From positions 2,591,153-2,655,152 of the forward strand of contig KL647303.1 of the NCBI GenBank assembly GCA_000727475.1: DNA of 64,000 bases. Reading direction: 5' to 3'. Position numbers and translations under genes: made by a program. Below are positions 48,240 through 58,253 of the stretch, in pieces; within the stretch, counting starts at the first letter, position 1, and every line of letters starts with the position of its first letter. Origin of the DNA: Sarcocystis neurona. Its lineage: Eukaryota; Apicomplexa; Conoidasida; Eucoccidiorida; Sarcocystidae. The notes beneath the pieces are model-generated. The model did no database searches. It saw nothing but the letters and a program-made list of their open reading frames with translations, and was not told the origin of the DNA.

Positions 48240-48264
48240 TGATCGTAAAGGGCAGAATTTTCAG

Positions 48265-48550
48265 AAGCGCTACAACCGCCGAAAGTGGAGCGAGACGATA
48301 TTACAGTCACACAGACGAGTGCAGCAGAAGAAGCAGCAGCAACAGAGATCCACGCACCAGCAGCTCGGGCCGTGAAATTACAAAGGGACACCAAAGAAAG
48401 AGGTGCGCCGATATCTCAGGTGTGCAGGTGAACCACGACAGCAATCATGGACTGAATTCGCAGAGAGGGACACATTCACCACGTAGCCACCGGCTGCAGG
48501 AGGAAAACAGACAGAGAGCAATTATCGAGAGCACCAGCGATGCAGCGTAG
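48265..48550 (+). CDS. Two-exon Ala/Glu-rich segment ending in a stop
   Basis: After GAATTTTCAG a frame reads ALQPPKVERDDITVTQTSAA, then TEIHAPAARAVKLQRDTKER and GAPISQ, up to a donor CAG then GTGTGC at 48420 (phase 0). After CCGGCTGCAG at 48499 the phase-0 frame reads EENRQRAIIESTSDAA and stops at 48550. The intron is 80 bp. It lies just upstream of the minus-strand membrane gene, head to head with it, and has no identifiable 5' exon. Confidence 0.38.
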
Positions 48551-48836
48551 CAACAACTGCCCGCAAAGAGAGGAGGCCGCAGCAAAAGCAAATACTAAGG
48601 AGACAGCTAGCAACGCCACAGGTCAACTACTAGAGCTCGTGTGCAAAGCGAGGAAGCTACCCGTCCCTACTGACATCCGCAGCTGCCGCATAGGCAGATG
48701 GAGTGGCGCCGCAAGGCTGCGGAGTAAAAGTACGGCTGCACACCGCAGCACTTCTCTTAGAAACAAAAGGGACGCATATGACAGACAAATGCAACTACAG
48801 CAACAGCTTAGAGAGGGGGGGGCAGGAAAGGCATAG
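48540..48836 (+). CDS. 98-codon ORF, Arg/Ala/Gln-rich
   Basis: Starts at ATG (MQRSNNCPQREEAAAKANTK) and ends with a charged Gln-rich tail (RQMQLQQQLREGGAGKA). It overlaps the previous segment in another frame. Only one of the two is likely real over the overlap. No family recognised. Confidence 0.3.
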   Translation: MQRSNNCPQREEAAAKANTKETASNATGQLLELVCKARKLPVPTDIRSCRIGRWSGAARLRSKSTAAHRSTSLRNKRDAYDRQMQLQQQLREGGAGKA

Positions 48837-49815
48837 CTGAAAGAGCAGCATCAGCGAAACCGAAGCCTAAACAGGAAAGAGCATCTGTTTCAGCAAACTC
48901 GAGTACACACATATTCACGTATGTGCACCTATACGCTTACATGCACGCACCTATATATCCGTTCTACCAACGTTATCAATGCACCGGCAAAAGCGCGTGT
49001 GGGTGCAATACATAAAACCGTCTTCAGAGCTGCAGTAAGGCCGCCCCAATACACAAGCGGCCTCTTTCCTGCAAGTGTATTCCATTCCAGACAGCGGCAC
49101 ATACGTTCACATGTGTGTCCCCGCAGTTGCGCGGGACAGTCCGTACACATATATATATATATATATATGTAGAGGTATCAGTGTACTATAGTTCCTTACA
49201 GTTTCTTGCCTCTTGTGTTATGGAGACGCAGCAGTTCGCATTGGATTTGCGAGCGCAGCCCAAGACATTTTTGCTACACATTACAGGGCCTCTCTATATA
49301 TCCGTGAAAATATACTGTAACCGACGAACGGCGTATAAAGTGTCCTGGCACACTTTCTCTATGTACATATATATGTACATACGCACGAGCAAAAACAGGT
49401 CTACGCGGAGGCGCGTAAGACACATGTACAACTGTCATGTGGGTGAAACGTACTGCAGGCATGTCTAGCAACCCTGGGTTTCTGCTGCGGCAGTAACACG
49501 CCCTTTTGCTGGGCTGTTGTAACACGCGTTGGTGCTGCTGCCGCTGCTCCCCAGTGTCTGCTCCTTTTGGTGGATCTAGTCTTATTCGTGCTCTAGCTAC
49601 CAGGACTGCGTTAGCCGCTTTTCAGCTTTCCACTTCTCTTCTTTGACGGTGCTGCTGCTGTTGCTGAGGGCGCGACTGCAACCACGTGTGTGCTGTCGCT
49701 GCTGCGGCCGCACTTCGCTGACACTCTCAGTGCCTTTGCTGCTGCTGCCGTAGTCCGGCAGCTGCCGCTACGCCGCATGCCGCAACTGTCGCTGACGTTG
49801 GTATTACTGTTACTG
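48837..49815. other. Intergenic stretch with an (AT)n run
   Basis: The AT run is at about 49148-49168. The part from 49500 onward is CTG-rich and could encode the 3' part of the minus-strand gene that follows, but its minus frames change too often to model. Confidence 0.4.
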
Positions 49816-50331
49816 CTACCGCTGCACCTGCTGCTGCTGCGCTCCAGCACTGCTTTTTTGCTGATGGTGCTGCACCTGCGACTCTTGCGCGAGAAAGCTC
49901 ACGTGTGGATCCAGGGCAATAGCAGGCGTGAGAGAAAGAGGCACAAGCATCAACGAGGACTCGACATGAACAGCTGCAGACGCAGCACGTGTGCTGTCGC
50001 TGCTTCTCCTTCCTTCTATCTGCTCCTGCCGCGGCGTCCTCGGCTGGCTACTGCTCCACTCCGGGCTCGGTGCTCCTGCTGTGTTAACTGCTGTGTAAGA
50101 GTTTGACGACGCGGCAGCAGCAGCAGCAGCAGGAGCAGCAGCAGCAGGAGCACCAGCAGCAGGAGGGGGAGCGGAACCCGCGGCCAGCAGCGGCGCCGCC
50201 AGGCTGCTGTCTCCTCGGTTGGTGCTGCTGCTGCTGTCTTCCAACGACGTTTTACCCATCTTCCATACACGCAACAAAAGCCGAAAAATACGTGTCCCAG
50301 GTTGTCGCAATAGCGGGTCTACGCACGGCAT
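49816..50331 (-). CDS. Ala/Ser/Gln-rich exon-like ORF
   Basis: A 171-codon minus-strand frame with ATG at its start (MPCVDPLLRQPGTRIFRLLL, then RVWKMGKTSLEDSSSS). It has an Ala/Pro-rich middle, then HVESSLMLVPLSLTPAIALD and a Gln-rich end (QVQHHQQKSSAGAQQQQVQR). The start overlaps a possible acceptor (GTGCGTAG). In another minus frame (50016-50270) the same DNA gives a run of about 18 Leu that looks like a membrane helix. Which frame is used is unresolved. Confidence 0.45.
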   Translation of the reverse strand: MPCVDPLLRQPGTRIFRLLLRVWKMGKTSLEDSSSSTNRGDSSLAAPLLAAGSAPPPAAGAPAAAAPAAAAAAASSNSYTAVNTAGAPSPEWSSSQPRTPRQEQIEGRRSSDSTRAASAAVHVESSLMLVPLSLTPAIALDPHVSFLAQESQVQHHQQKSSAGAQQQQVQR

Positions 50332-50394
50332 TCAAAAACGTGAACGACGTATGTATATATATATATATATGTACATGCGTGTGCATGGGCAGAC

Positions 50395-50786
50395 CTGGAG
50401 AGTGTTGTGGAGACAACACCAACGCTGCTGCGTACCCTTATGGGGCTCACGCTGCTGCTGCCGCTTCTGCCCTGAGTGCCGCTGCTGGTATCTTTGCGGT
50501 GGCTGCGGTCTTCCTGCACACGACACGAGGAGACCGGCAGGAAGTCGTTGCTGCTGGAGTTGTTCTTACGGCCCTGCTGCTGCCTGTGCTACTGCTGCTG
50601 CCCTCGCAGCTGCCACTGCTGTCTTGTTGCTGCCGCTGCGGCTCTTGCTGCTGCTGTCGCTTGTCCCGACAGAGTGCCGCTGCTGCGGCCGGTGGATTTA
50701 ACGGCTGGTCGTGCTTCCGCTGTGCAAAACTGTTGAAGACACTTCAGCTGCTGTAGCGTAGGCAATCGCTGCGGCTGCACCAACAA
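50395..50786 (-). CDS. Gln/Ala-rich minus-strand segment upstream of the preceding ORF
   Basis: The minus strand reads LVQPQRLPTLQQLKCLQQFC, then TAEARPAVKSTGRSSGTLSG, and stops near 50589. A second frame then reads AGRPQPPQRYQQRHSGQKRQ to NTLQ at a CAG/GTCTGC donor (50394). An AT-run-containing gap separates it from 50331. Two frames imply either a small intron or a frameshift. The plus-strand ORF here (50103-50756) is Ala/Leu/Cys-rich and is taken as the shadow, though it could encode a membrane segment. Confidence 0.4.
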
Positions 50787-52521
50787 ATATATGATATCGC
50801 CGATTCACATACACGTCCTTACACTTCTCTATAGACGTGTGTAAGACCTACAGATGTGCTCGTGGACCTGTAGATACGCACGTCTGCGGAGATGATGGTT
50901 CAAGACCTAAATGTTGCTGTGCGGAGGTTTCGCGAAAATGAGCCTCCGCAGCAGACCGCAGCTGTTTCGTAGGGTTAAAAAGGTGAACGCAGTGCAGGAG
51001 AAAAACTTGTTTCCAAACAAAGCAAATACGTTCAGAGCTAATAATTCTACCTACCAGCCACAGAGGATTAGATTGTAGTGTACTGGGCCATTCCAGAAAC
51101 GGGAGAATACTTGGGAGTGACCGCACTTCGAGGGCCTCCCTCGGACTGTCCATCTCAACTCACTCTTCTATGTCTACCAGGAATGCCAGTATTCCACTAG
51201 TGAACAACTCCACGAGTCGGCATGGTTTAGGTACGGGCGGAGGGTTTTCACCTAACTGCGCATGCTCACCGAGGACATTGTCGCCTCCCGGTGTTTGCGA
51301 AAATTCGCTGCTAAAGCTCAATTATTTGCTTGTGTTGCGAAATCGATTTAAACACTGTCACACGTCAGGGGACACCAGACCAGTCCTACTCTAGGAGGGC
51401 CGCCTCAAACACTATAATGTGCAACGTTGCCCGGAGGAGTAGACGTACAGCTGAAAAGAGAAATGACTACGTATTTTACCGTGCTTTCTCCAGAGAAGAG
51501 AGGCTTTTGGGTGCATAGGTATGTACCAACGTGCATACATGCGAGTGCATGTCAATACGTATGCACACAAATACGTCTGTGTATGGACGTGTCTCCGTAC
51601 TGTATGCAATGCAAAAAGTACTTCATGCCACGCTTCATGCGGATGCACTGCCTGTCAGACTTCTGCAGAGGAATGGACTACGTGTAATTCCTGTGTATGG
51701 GATTCATCGGTGGTGTTAGGGGCAAGCCGATGAGATTCCACAAAGCGGCTTCTATCTCCTAGAAAGACACAAACAAAGGCCATTGTTTTGTGAAAGATGA
51801 ACGCGCGGATAATTTTTGCGGCTCTTCTGTCGTGAACTATTCCGCATGCGGGCACAAACAGAAGGACTGGCCCAGCACCAGATAGAGCAGCACGGGCCGT
51901 ATCGTAGTTTCCGTAGCTAGACCGTATTGACGCGCGTACGGCTTGTGCATGTGGCAGAATACTGCAGGGCTCCCCCGTCTCTGTGCGCAGGTAAACATGT
52001 AAAAAAGTATATTGTAGCACCCAGATGTACTTTTCGTAGCAAAATTACGTTGGGGACGTCGACTGTACAGAAATGTCACTCATGTGCACCCGAGGACTAC
52101 TGTTGGCAGTGAGGGTGACAGCGGACGGTCCCAGAAGAGCCAATGTGCACTAGGCGAACATAGTGGCGTTCTAGCCTGTATGTACACCGGACTACGCTTT
52201 GGCACCATTCCATGTGACTTCGAGTAGTTTTCCCTCCATTCGGAAAAACCTAAGAAGTCGCTAAGCCTGGGCTCGACAGCGGGGGAAAAGAGGGCAACTA
52301 CAGTAAGAAGGAGCAACTCTTGGCACGTCATACAAGCAACGTGGTCTTGCTTTCCCATTGAGATTACGAGTAGGAGACGGGACGTAAACAGCTGGCAGGA
52401 AGCGACCAAAAACGGGATGGCAAGGTGACGGGGAAAAGAGGCCTCTGGGGAAGCTTAAAAGAAAAGTGCAAAAGCAGTACAACGGACTGTAGAGCGACAT
52501 AGCAACCATGAGAAAACCGGC
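50787..52521. other. Region without a supported gene
   Basis: Short unremarkable ORFs on both strands, at most 121 codons. No repeats or splice-supported exons seen. Confidence 0.5.
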
Positions 52522-53185
52522 CTATTGGAGACCACGGGAAAGAAAGGATAAGGGTGCTCGCTGATCGGTAGTTAGGGGTGTCTTTTCAGCTCCTTTGTCC
52601 TGTTTTGTGTCTGGTCCGATAAAATGTCCACTTCTTGTCCCCGTGTCAGTCACTGTGGTCCTCGCCGCACACTGTGCGTTAGCTGCAGAGACAGCACCTT
52701 CGCGACAGGAAGAAAACGCGCATGATGTGCTGAGCTTTTCATTTGATCTTCCATACATGTACACGTTGCTGCATGTATGTAGACGTAACTGTGTGCCTTC
52801 CTCCCTTCTGCGGGAGAACGAAGGTAGTGCGCTACGGTCGGAATGTTTGTAGAACTCTACACCCATGCTCTCCATTGACGGACAAGAAATTGTTGACAAA
52901 CGCCTGAATGTATGTATACGTAGGAGATGCAATCGTGCATTATTGGAGCACCTGCGTGTACAGAGATGCAGAGCGGGGTTCCTGATAGATGTGGCAGATT
53001 GTGGAAAAACGGAGGAAAGACTCCACCTTGAGGAAATTGAAGGAAATACATTAATCCTGTATAACACACATAGACTCGGCTTATCTTTTCTGAGGGGGAG
53101 ATACAAAGACGCCAAGTACGGTAGGGAAACTACTGGTAGGACATTGGTGGAGCTAGTAGTAGTACATTGCTGGAGCTTGTGCTAG
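52522..53185. other. Overlapping opposite-strand ORFs, one may be real
   Basis: Minus: an ATG near 52876 (MESMGVEFYKHSDRSALPSF) opens about 118 codons to a stop at 52522; with non-ATG starts it is 197 codons. Plus: ATG 52865 (MLSIDGQEIVDKRLNVCIRR) opens 106 codons to 53185, and a good internal donor-like site (CTGAAT then GTATGT) follows RLN. Neither resembles a known family. The plus ORF has the more protein-like composition. Confidence 0.28.
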
Positions 53186-53198
53186 GATGCTGCTGCTG

Positions 53199-53400
53199 GT
53201 TATCCTACATCCGCTGCTGCTCCTTGGTATGTACACAACTTCTGCTCCAGTTCCGCTGGGGCTGGTGCTTCTGCGGTTGCCTCGTGGTGATCCGGCCTTT
53301 GTGTCTGACGCTGGCGTGTCTGCTCCAGCTTCTGCCTGTACGCTGTTCTGCTGTCTGCGCAACTACGTCCAGCTCCGGCTCCTGTGCTGCTGCTGCTTTT
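53199..53400 (-). CDS. Gln/Glu-rich terminal-exon-like segment
   Basis: A minus-strand frame without ATG reads TAYRQKLEQTRQRQTQRPDH, then ATAEAPAPAELEQKLCTYQG, and ends AADVG before a TAA near 53199. It looks like the Gln-rich C-terminal exon of a gene whose upstream part is not identified. A second minus frame (53205-53660, 151 codons) overlaps and is also open. Confidence 0.35.
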
Positions 53401-53873
53401 TGACGGGTTCGTCTATACACGCTGTATCCAGTCAACATTGGTCTCTTGCCTTTTGCGCTTCTAAATTCAAGTGATACGGCATCACAAAGTCCGGCTTCCT
53501 TGGATTTCCGGAACACACATGTATGTTTCTGCGTTGTTAGTCCGTGTACCCTGGTGTTGCCAGCGTGCTGTTTGTACGCTGCGCCTCTGAGTACGAGCTG
53601 CTGTTGTGGTAAGGGCGCCCGAACCACCGAATCTTCATGCGCACTCACGCGTAAACCCACATGTGGATAGCAGTTACCGGCTGACTAAGCGAAGATGGCG
53701 GCAGCAGTACTAAGAAGCCGCGTGCAAATAATATTCTCAATGGTACCAGTATAGTGTTGACAGAGATACCATTCCACGAAGAGACGGTGAACTGTATTGG
53801 TGATACTGCACAGAGTGCGATCTGGAATAATAAATTCCAGCGTCACGAAAAGGAATAGAATCTACTAGTTGTA

Positions 53874-54395
53874 ATGTTGAAATGTAGAAAAACTATTCGC
53901 AGTCACCAGATGTTACAAAAAAGATTGGTACGTATCTCAGAGAGATTCTCAAATCTGGCCCTTTTCGCCGACCGGCCTTTTCCGGCGACCGGCCTTTTTC
54001 GCCGACCGGCCTTTTTCGCCGACTCTCCTTCGGATGAAATTAGGAACAGGCGCAAAAGCAGAGACACGGAGGTTGCTGTGTCTGCACGTTTCGAAGCTTC
54101 AGCGACCTCAACATATATTCAGATTAAACGTACGCCTTTGCTTTGCACCGTTGCCTCCGTGTACAGCATATTAACAAAGGAACGCTGGCAATGGCCAATG
54201 TTACTTCATGTATCCACCTACGTGTCAGATGAGGATGGTGTGTGCACATGTATGCTCTTTGCTGGAACAGTGCAAACAGTGAAGATCAAGTCGGGGGCCG
54301 AAAGGTGGTCGCGTCTTTGCAGCAACCATCAGGGAGCTGTAATCGTGCGCGGCGTGTGTCCTGTCGTGGAATGGACTGAATGTGCACGTTTGTAG
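53874..54395 (+). CDS. 173-codon ORF, unassigned
   Basis: ATG 53874 opens a frame in CAG-free DNA. The N-terminal part (LQKRLVRISERFSNLALFAD) runs into a short repeat of RPF/RRPAF units encoded by tandem DNA repeats. The rest (SARFEASATSTYIQIKRTPL, then QTVKIKSGAERWSRLCSNHQ) is ordinary sequence. An internal GTACGT after the first 20 codons could be a donor. No family is recognised. Confidence 0.33.
   Translation: MLKCRKTIRSHQMLQKRLVRISERFSNLALFADRPFPATGLFRRPAFFADSPSDEIRNRRKSRDTEVAVSARFEASATSTYIQIKRTPLLCTVASVYSILTKERWQWPMLLHVSTYVSDEDGVCTCMLFAGTVQTVKIKSGAERWSRLCSNHQGAVIVRGVCPVVEWTECARL
53956..54024. repeat. Short tandem repeat, unit about 17 bp, four copies
   Basis: Units of the form GCCTTTTTCGCCGACCG repeat about four times with small changes. 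The second copy has its middle altered to TTTTCCGGCGACCG. The unit is not a multiple of three, so each copy is read in a different frame. Confidence 0.75.
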
Positions 54396-55599
54396 AGATC
54401 AGTGAAACATTCCAACTGTTCAACATCTGGTTCCTCTAAATTATGAAGTTGAACTTTCCCAGTTGCCCTTATTGCTTGATGTGCAACTGAGAAGACACCG
54501 GGAGTCACAAAGATCTGTTCTTGATAAGTACACTGGTGGGAAAAGGGGAGACAGACACGTTTATACAAAATGGACTTTTTCCAGTTACGTCATGCTTCCA
54601 ATTTGACACCCACGTGTAAACGTACGTACTCCTTTGTGTGTGAATACGTGTGCGCATATATCTATCGTTATACACCAGACATTCATGTTCTTCGAAAGCT
54701 CATCGACTTGCGAACTATACACTGCTTTGCGAAAGAGTTTTCCCTGGTAAGATGGAGAGGCCAGAAAGCTTCTAAGAACTGACGTAGCACTGCGAGAACC
54801 GGACTTGTCATTCAGAGGAGAAATTTATTGGAACGCGTCCCAAGCTGAAGATTGCACTGAGGCCACCGACTGCGGCGAAGATGCCGTTTACAGCACGGGG
54901 TATTTAAATGCTTTTGTAAGGGCGCGAAATAGAAAAGACCCACGGCAGCACTCAATGACACCCACCGGCAGGTGTGTCTTAGCAGTTTTAAAATATCAGC
55001 ACCACTACAACTACAATTTCCGTTACTATCATTACACTACCACTGGCGGTAAGCAGTCCAGTAGGCTCGCCGACGAGTTACCAATATGAACACTGTATTA
55101 CGTTTTACCGATCTCATACACGCTCGGTTTTCTAACAGATCTCACGTAAGATTGTATACGTTCCTGGCCGTATAACCAGTGAAGAATCTATACGCAGACG
55201 ACGACGCCGCAACATTCTGACGTGTGTAGAAATTTCCGGAGTGCAGGAACACGTGACACACTGCTACACAGCAATAACCAACCGCGTTTGAACAACCGCT
55301 CACCTCGTGGAGACCCGTTTTGCGAGTTGCAAGGATCATATCTCTATCTCCCGTGCTGTGTATATCTTTGTGTACTTCTGTGTATCTACTGGTGTACAAG
55401 TCTATGAGAATCGTAGGCATACCACCGTCGCTTGTTTTTGCGTCCAAGCGCAAGTGTAATCAGAGGAAGACCACTGGTGCTTCGCCCTCTTAGCCGGAAT
55501 TCCATGTGTACACGAAGCTTTCATACACATAGCAGTTACCTGTGCAAGTATGGGCGTAATAGGATCTGACTGGTTTTTCTAAAGCGTTGATCCACCCTC
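54396..55599. other. Region without a supported gene
   Basis: Short ORFs under about 105 codons. Nothing recognised. Confidence 0.5.
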
Positions 55600-56377
55600 G
55601 TGTTGCCTTCTCAGCGCGTCTTAGGCTTTTGCTGTGTTGTTGCTTACATGAAGATTGGCGACGGCAGCAACAGAAAATGTCGTGAACGTAGCATTACTGG
55701 AGCGCCAGCCGCAGCACCTACAGTAGAGGAGATGACGCGGGGACAGCAGGACCAGCTGCAGCAACATCAGCATTGGCACAGCAGGTGTTCACAAAGACCA
55801 TGCCAGTGAGATAAACCGCTTAGAGCAGTATCAGGGGCGGCAGTATAACCGCAGCAGCAGGTGACAGACCACAGCACCCACAGACAGCAGCAGCAGCCTC
55901 GGTAAGACCAAGAGCAACGTCATGAAGATAGCAGAAGCAGCAGAAAAAGGCGTCAGCAAGGCCAGCAATAGCTGCAGCAAGAGTGACAACAGCAGCATCG
56001 ACACTAGCGACAACAGTATCAGCAACAACACCAGCAGCAACAGGATTAGCAGGAACAGCAGCAGTAGCAACAGCGTCAACTACAGCAACAGCAGCAGCCA
56101 GCATGGCAGCATTGGATTCAGCTCGTTCACCGTGACCAGCACTGCAGCTCCGATTGTGGCAGCCATACCCGCAGTGGCACTCGTAGTTGCCAGTATCGAT
56201 GCAGCACCTGGAAGGCCAGCAGCTCTCAAGATCGATCCGGTACCAACAGCAGCAGGAATAGCACCTGTATCAGATATAGCAGCAGCTGAAATGAAACAGC
56301 CGCAGAGAACAGCCGCGATGTCGTTTTACTGGCGGAGTGACTCGCGGTGCCGGTTCTGCGCATGTGCCGCGCGCTAG
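55600..56377 (+). CDS. CAG-rich island, Ser/Asn/Ala-rich coding-like segment
   Basis: Between about 55670 and 56330 the plus strand is CAG/GCA-rich. The frame at 55922-56377 reads Ser/Asn-rich, then a more ordinary Ala/Val/Pro stretch (STAAPIVAAIPAVALVVASI, then PAALKIDPVPTAAGIAPVSD). A parallel frame is Ala/Thr-rich (TTAASTLATTVSATTPAATG) up to a stop near 56130. No matching splice pair was settled, so boundaries are approximate. Confidence 0.4.
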
Positions 56378-57516
56378 TGTGCGAGGCTACGTGTTACAAG
56401 AAAAACGATACGGCAACAGTATTTTCTCTCAAGGTTTTTCCTCCTGCAGGGTACTGTTCTCTATCGACCGCCCCTGAATGCTGTACTATGCCTCTTCGCC
56501 CTCCTTCACGGACGTCCTTTTTTCCTTGACGGACGTCCTTGGTGGTGGTCTTCTCTTTCTTCGTTCCGTCACTATGTATCTTTTCTGCGTCACCTCCCTT
56601 CTTTTAGCCGCCAGCACCGAACAGCGATTGCCTTTTACGTGCCTGCCCGTAGACGCACCCGCATCTGCTGCGTACTACAAGTATATCTCTCTGGTGGCGT
56701 CTGCGCACACCATACTGTTCTGAATTTATAGTCTACCTTCTAGTGGAGGGAACCTTTCTCGCAGTTCGTATCTCCTGCGCGCACGTTACACATCGTTGAG
56801 ATTTCTTTTTTAGCCGGTTTTGAAGTAGATTTCTTTCGTCTCACTTGTCTTTCCCGTGGCTTCAAGTGCACATCCCGTGCAGTTGTGAACTGTCTTGTCC
56901 CTCTACTGACGGTCGCCCATCCGCCTTCTCTGTCCGTTCGCCTCCCATCCTTGCTTCGCCGCCAGACACTTGTGTTTCCACATTCACGTCGCAAGTAACA
57001 CCACGTAGTTGTTCGCACGTTTTCGTCCTCTCGTCGGAGTCCCTCCGCATGCCAGACAACCTGAGGCGTCTTTCTCCCCAGCTCCACGGTTACCCTATCA
57101 TCCTACCTGAGAGAGTAAGCAGGGGTGATGATGCTCCCGGGGCTCCCCGCTTCTAATCCGTTTCGACACTAAATTCCGTAAACGTTCCGTTTTCACTTCC
57201 TTCCCCCATCAACTTTACTCCCCATATCGCAGTACCTTCCCGCTCCTGCTGAAGGCTGTTGTCTCTCGCCTCGGATCCTGGGCTGTTGCAAACAGACTAT
57301 GACCGTCACGCAGCGCGGTGCATTGCTTTCTTTTCGTTACGATCTCTCACTTCTTTAGCACTGAAGACGCGGGTGACGCCGTTGTCGTGTGCCTTGGTTC
57401 TTCCCTCACGCCTCGAGAACGTTTCGAATGTAGACATTTCTTGTAGTTGTTCACGTATCCTTACAGGCAACTCCACATACATATAAGCACATCTGTGTAG
57501 TTGTGTATTTAAAGCC
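56378..57516. other. Region without a supported gene
   Basis: The plus strand is pyrimidine-rich from about 56400 onward. ORFs are short; the longest is 115 codons on the minus strand at 56740-57087. It may include the promoter region of the gene downstream. Confidence 0.45.
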
Positions 57517-58253
57517 TTGTGTCGGATGCATTCCCTTTTTTCTCTGCTGCTTCTGAAACTCCCGTTTTCATCTTCAGTCAATATTCTGCGCAGCTGTTGT
57601 TTTGCTGTTGTTGCTTGTTGCTCTGCTGAGCGGCTTCCGGCTGCAGCATCTTACCGCTGTGCGTCTTCGTCTTCCTTTACTCCAGCCGCTTCTTATTCTC
57701 CCTTTGCTGCTGCGGCTGCTGCCTGCTTCTCGCTCTCTGTGCGCATCCGCCGTAGTGATTCCCCGCCTACGCCTTCTCCTCTGGCGCTGCCATTTTCTTC
57801 TCCTCTGCTCCTCTCTTCTGCTGCTGCCTTCTCCTGCGGCGTCTCTTCCGTACTCCAGCATATGCAGCAGCAACACCAGCAAGAGGAATATCTCAGAGCT
57901 TGGCTGCTATCCTGAGGCTGCAGCCGGTTGCTTCGGCGCAGTCTACAATCCTGCTGTTTTCCTCTTTCGTGGCTGCTGTGAGCCCTCCCTTGCTGCTGGT
58001 GGAAGGCACGTTCTGCTCCGTTGATTATTTCTCTGCGTTCTACGCTGGTGCTGCAGCTGATGCCTCTTCTCCTTCTCTGCCCCCTCTCTCTCCCGCCCTT
58101 CTCTGCAGGCACCACCGCTCCGTCGCTTTCTCCGCCGCTGCCGCCGGTTCCTCTCGGGTGGTGTTCCTCTCTGCTTGTCTTCATGTTTTCCTCTTCCCCG
58201 CGTTACTGCTACCACGGTGACAGGTTGTAATTTATCCTTCTCTGTCGTCAGCT
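57517..58253 (+). CDS. Ala/Ser/Leu-rich coding-like segment upstream of the PTPS exon
   Basis: One plus frame reads Ser/Ala/Pro-rich and ends LQHMQQQHQQEEYLRAWLLS at 57915. A second frame starting at 57900 continues (LLVEGTFCSVDYFSAFYAGA) to 58220. It could be the 5' part of the PTPS-domain gene or a separate gene. The last 30 bases contain a pyrimidine-rich acceptor-like stretch (TTCTCTGTCGTCAG) directly before the ATG at 58254. Confidence 0.35.
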
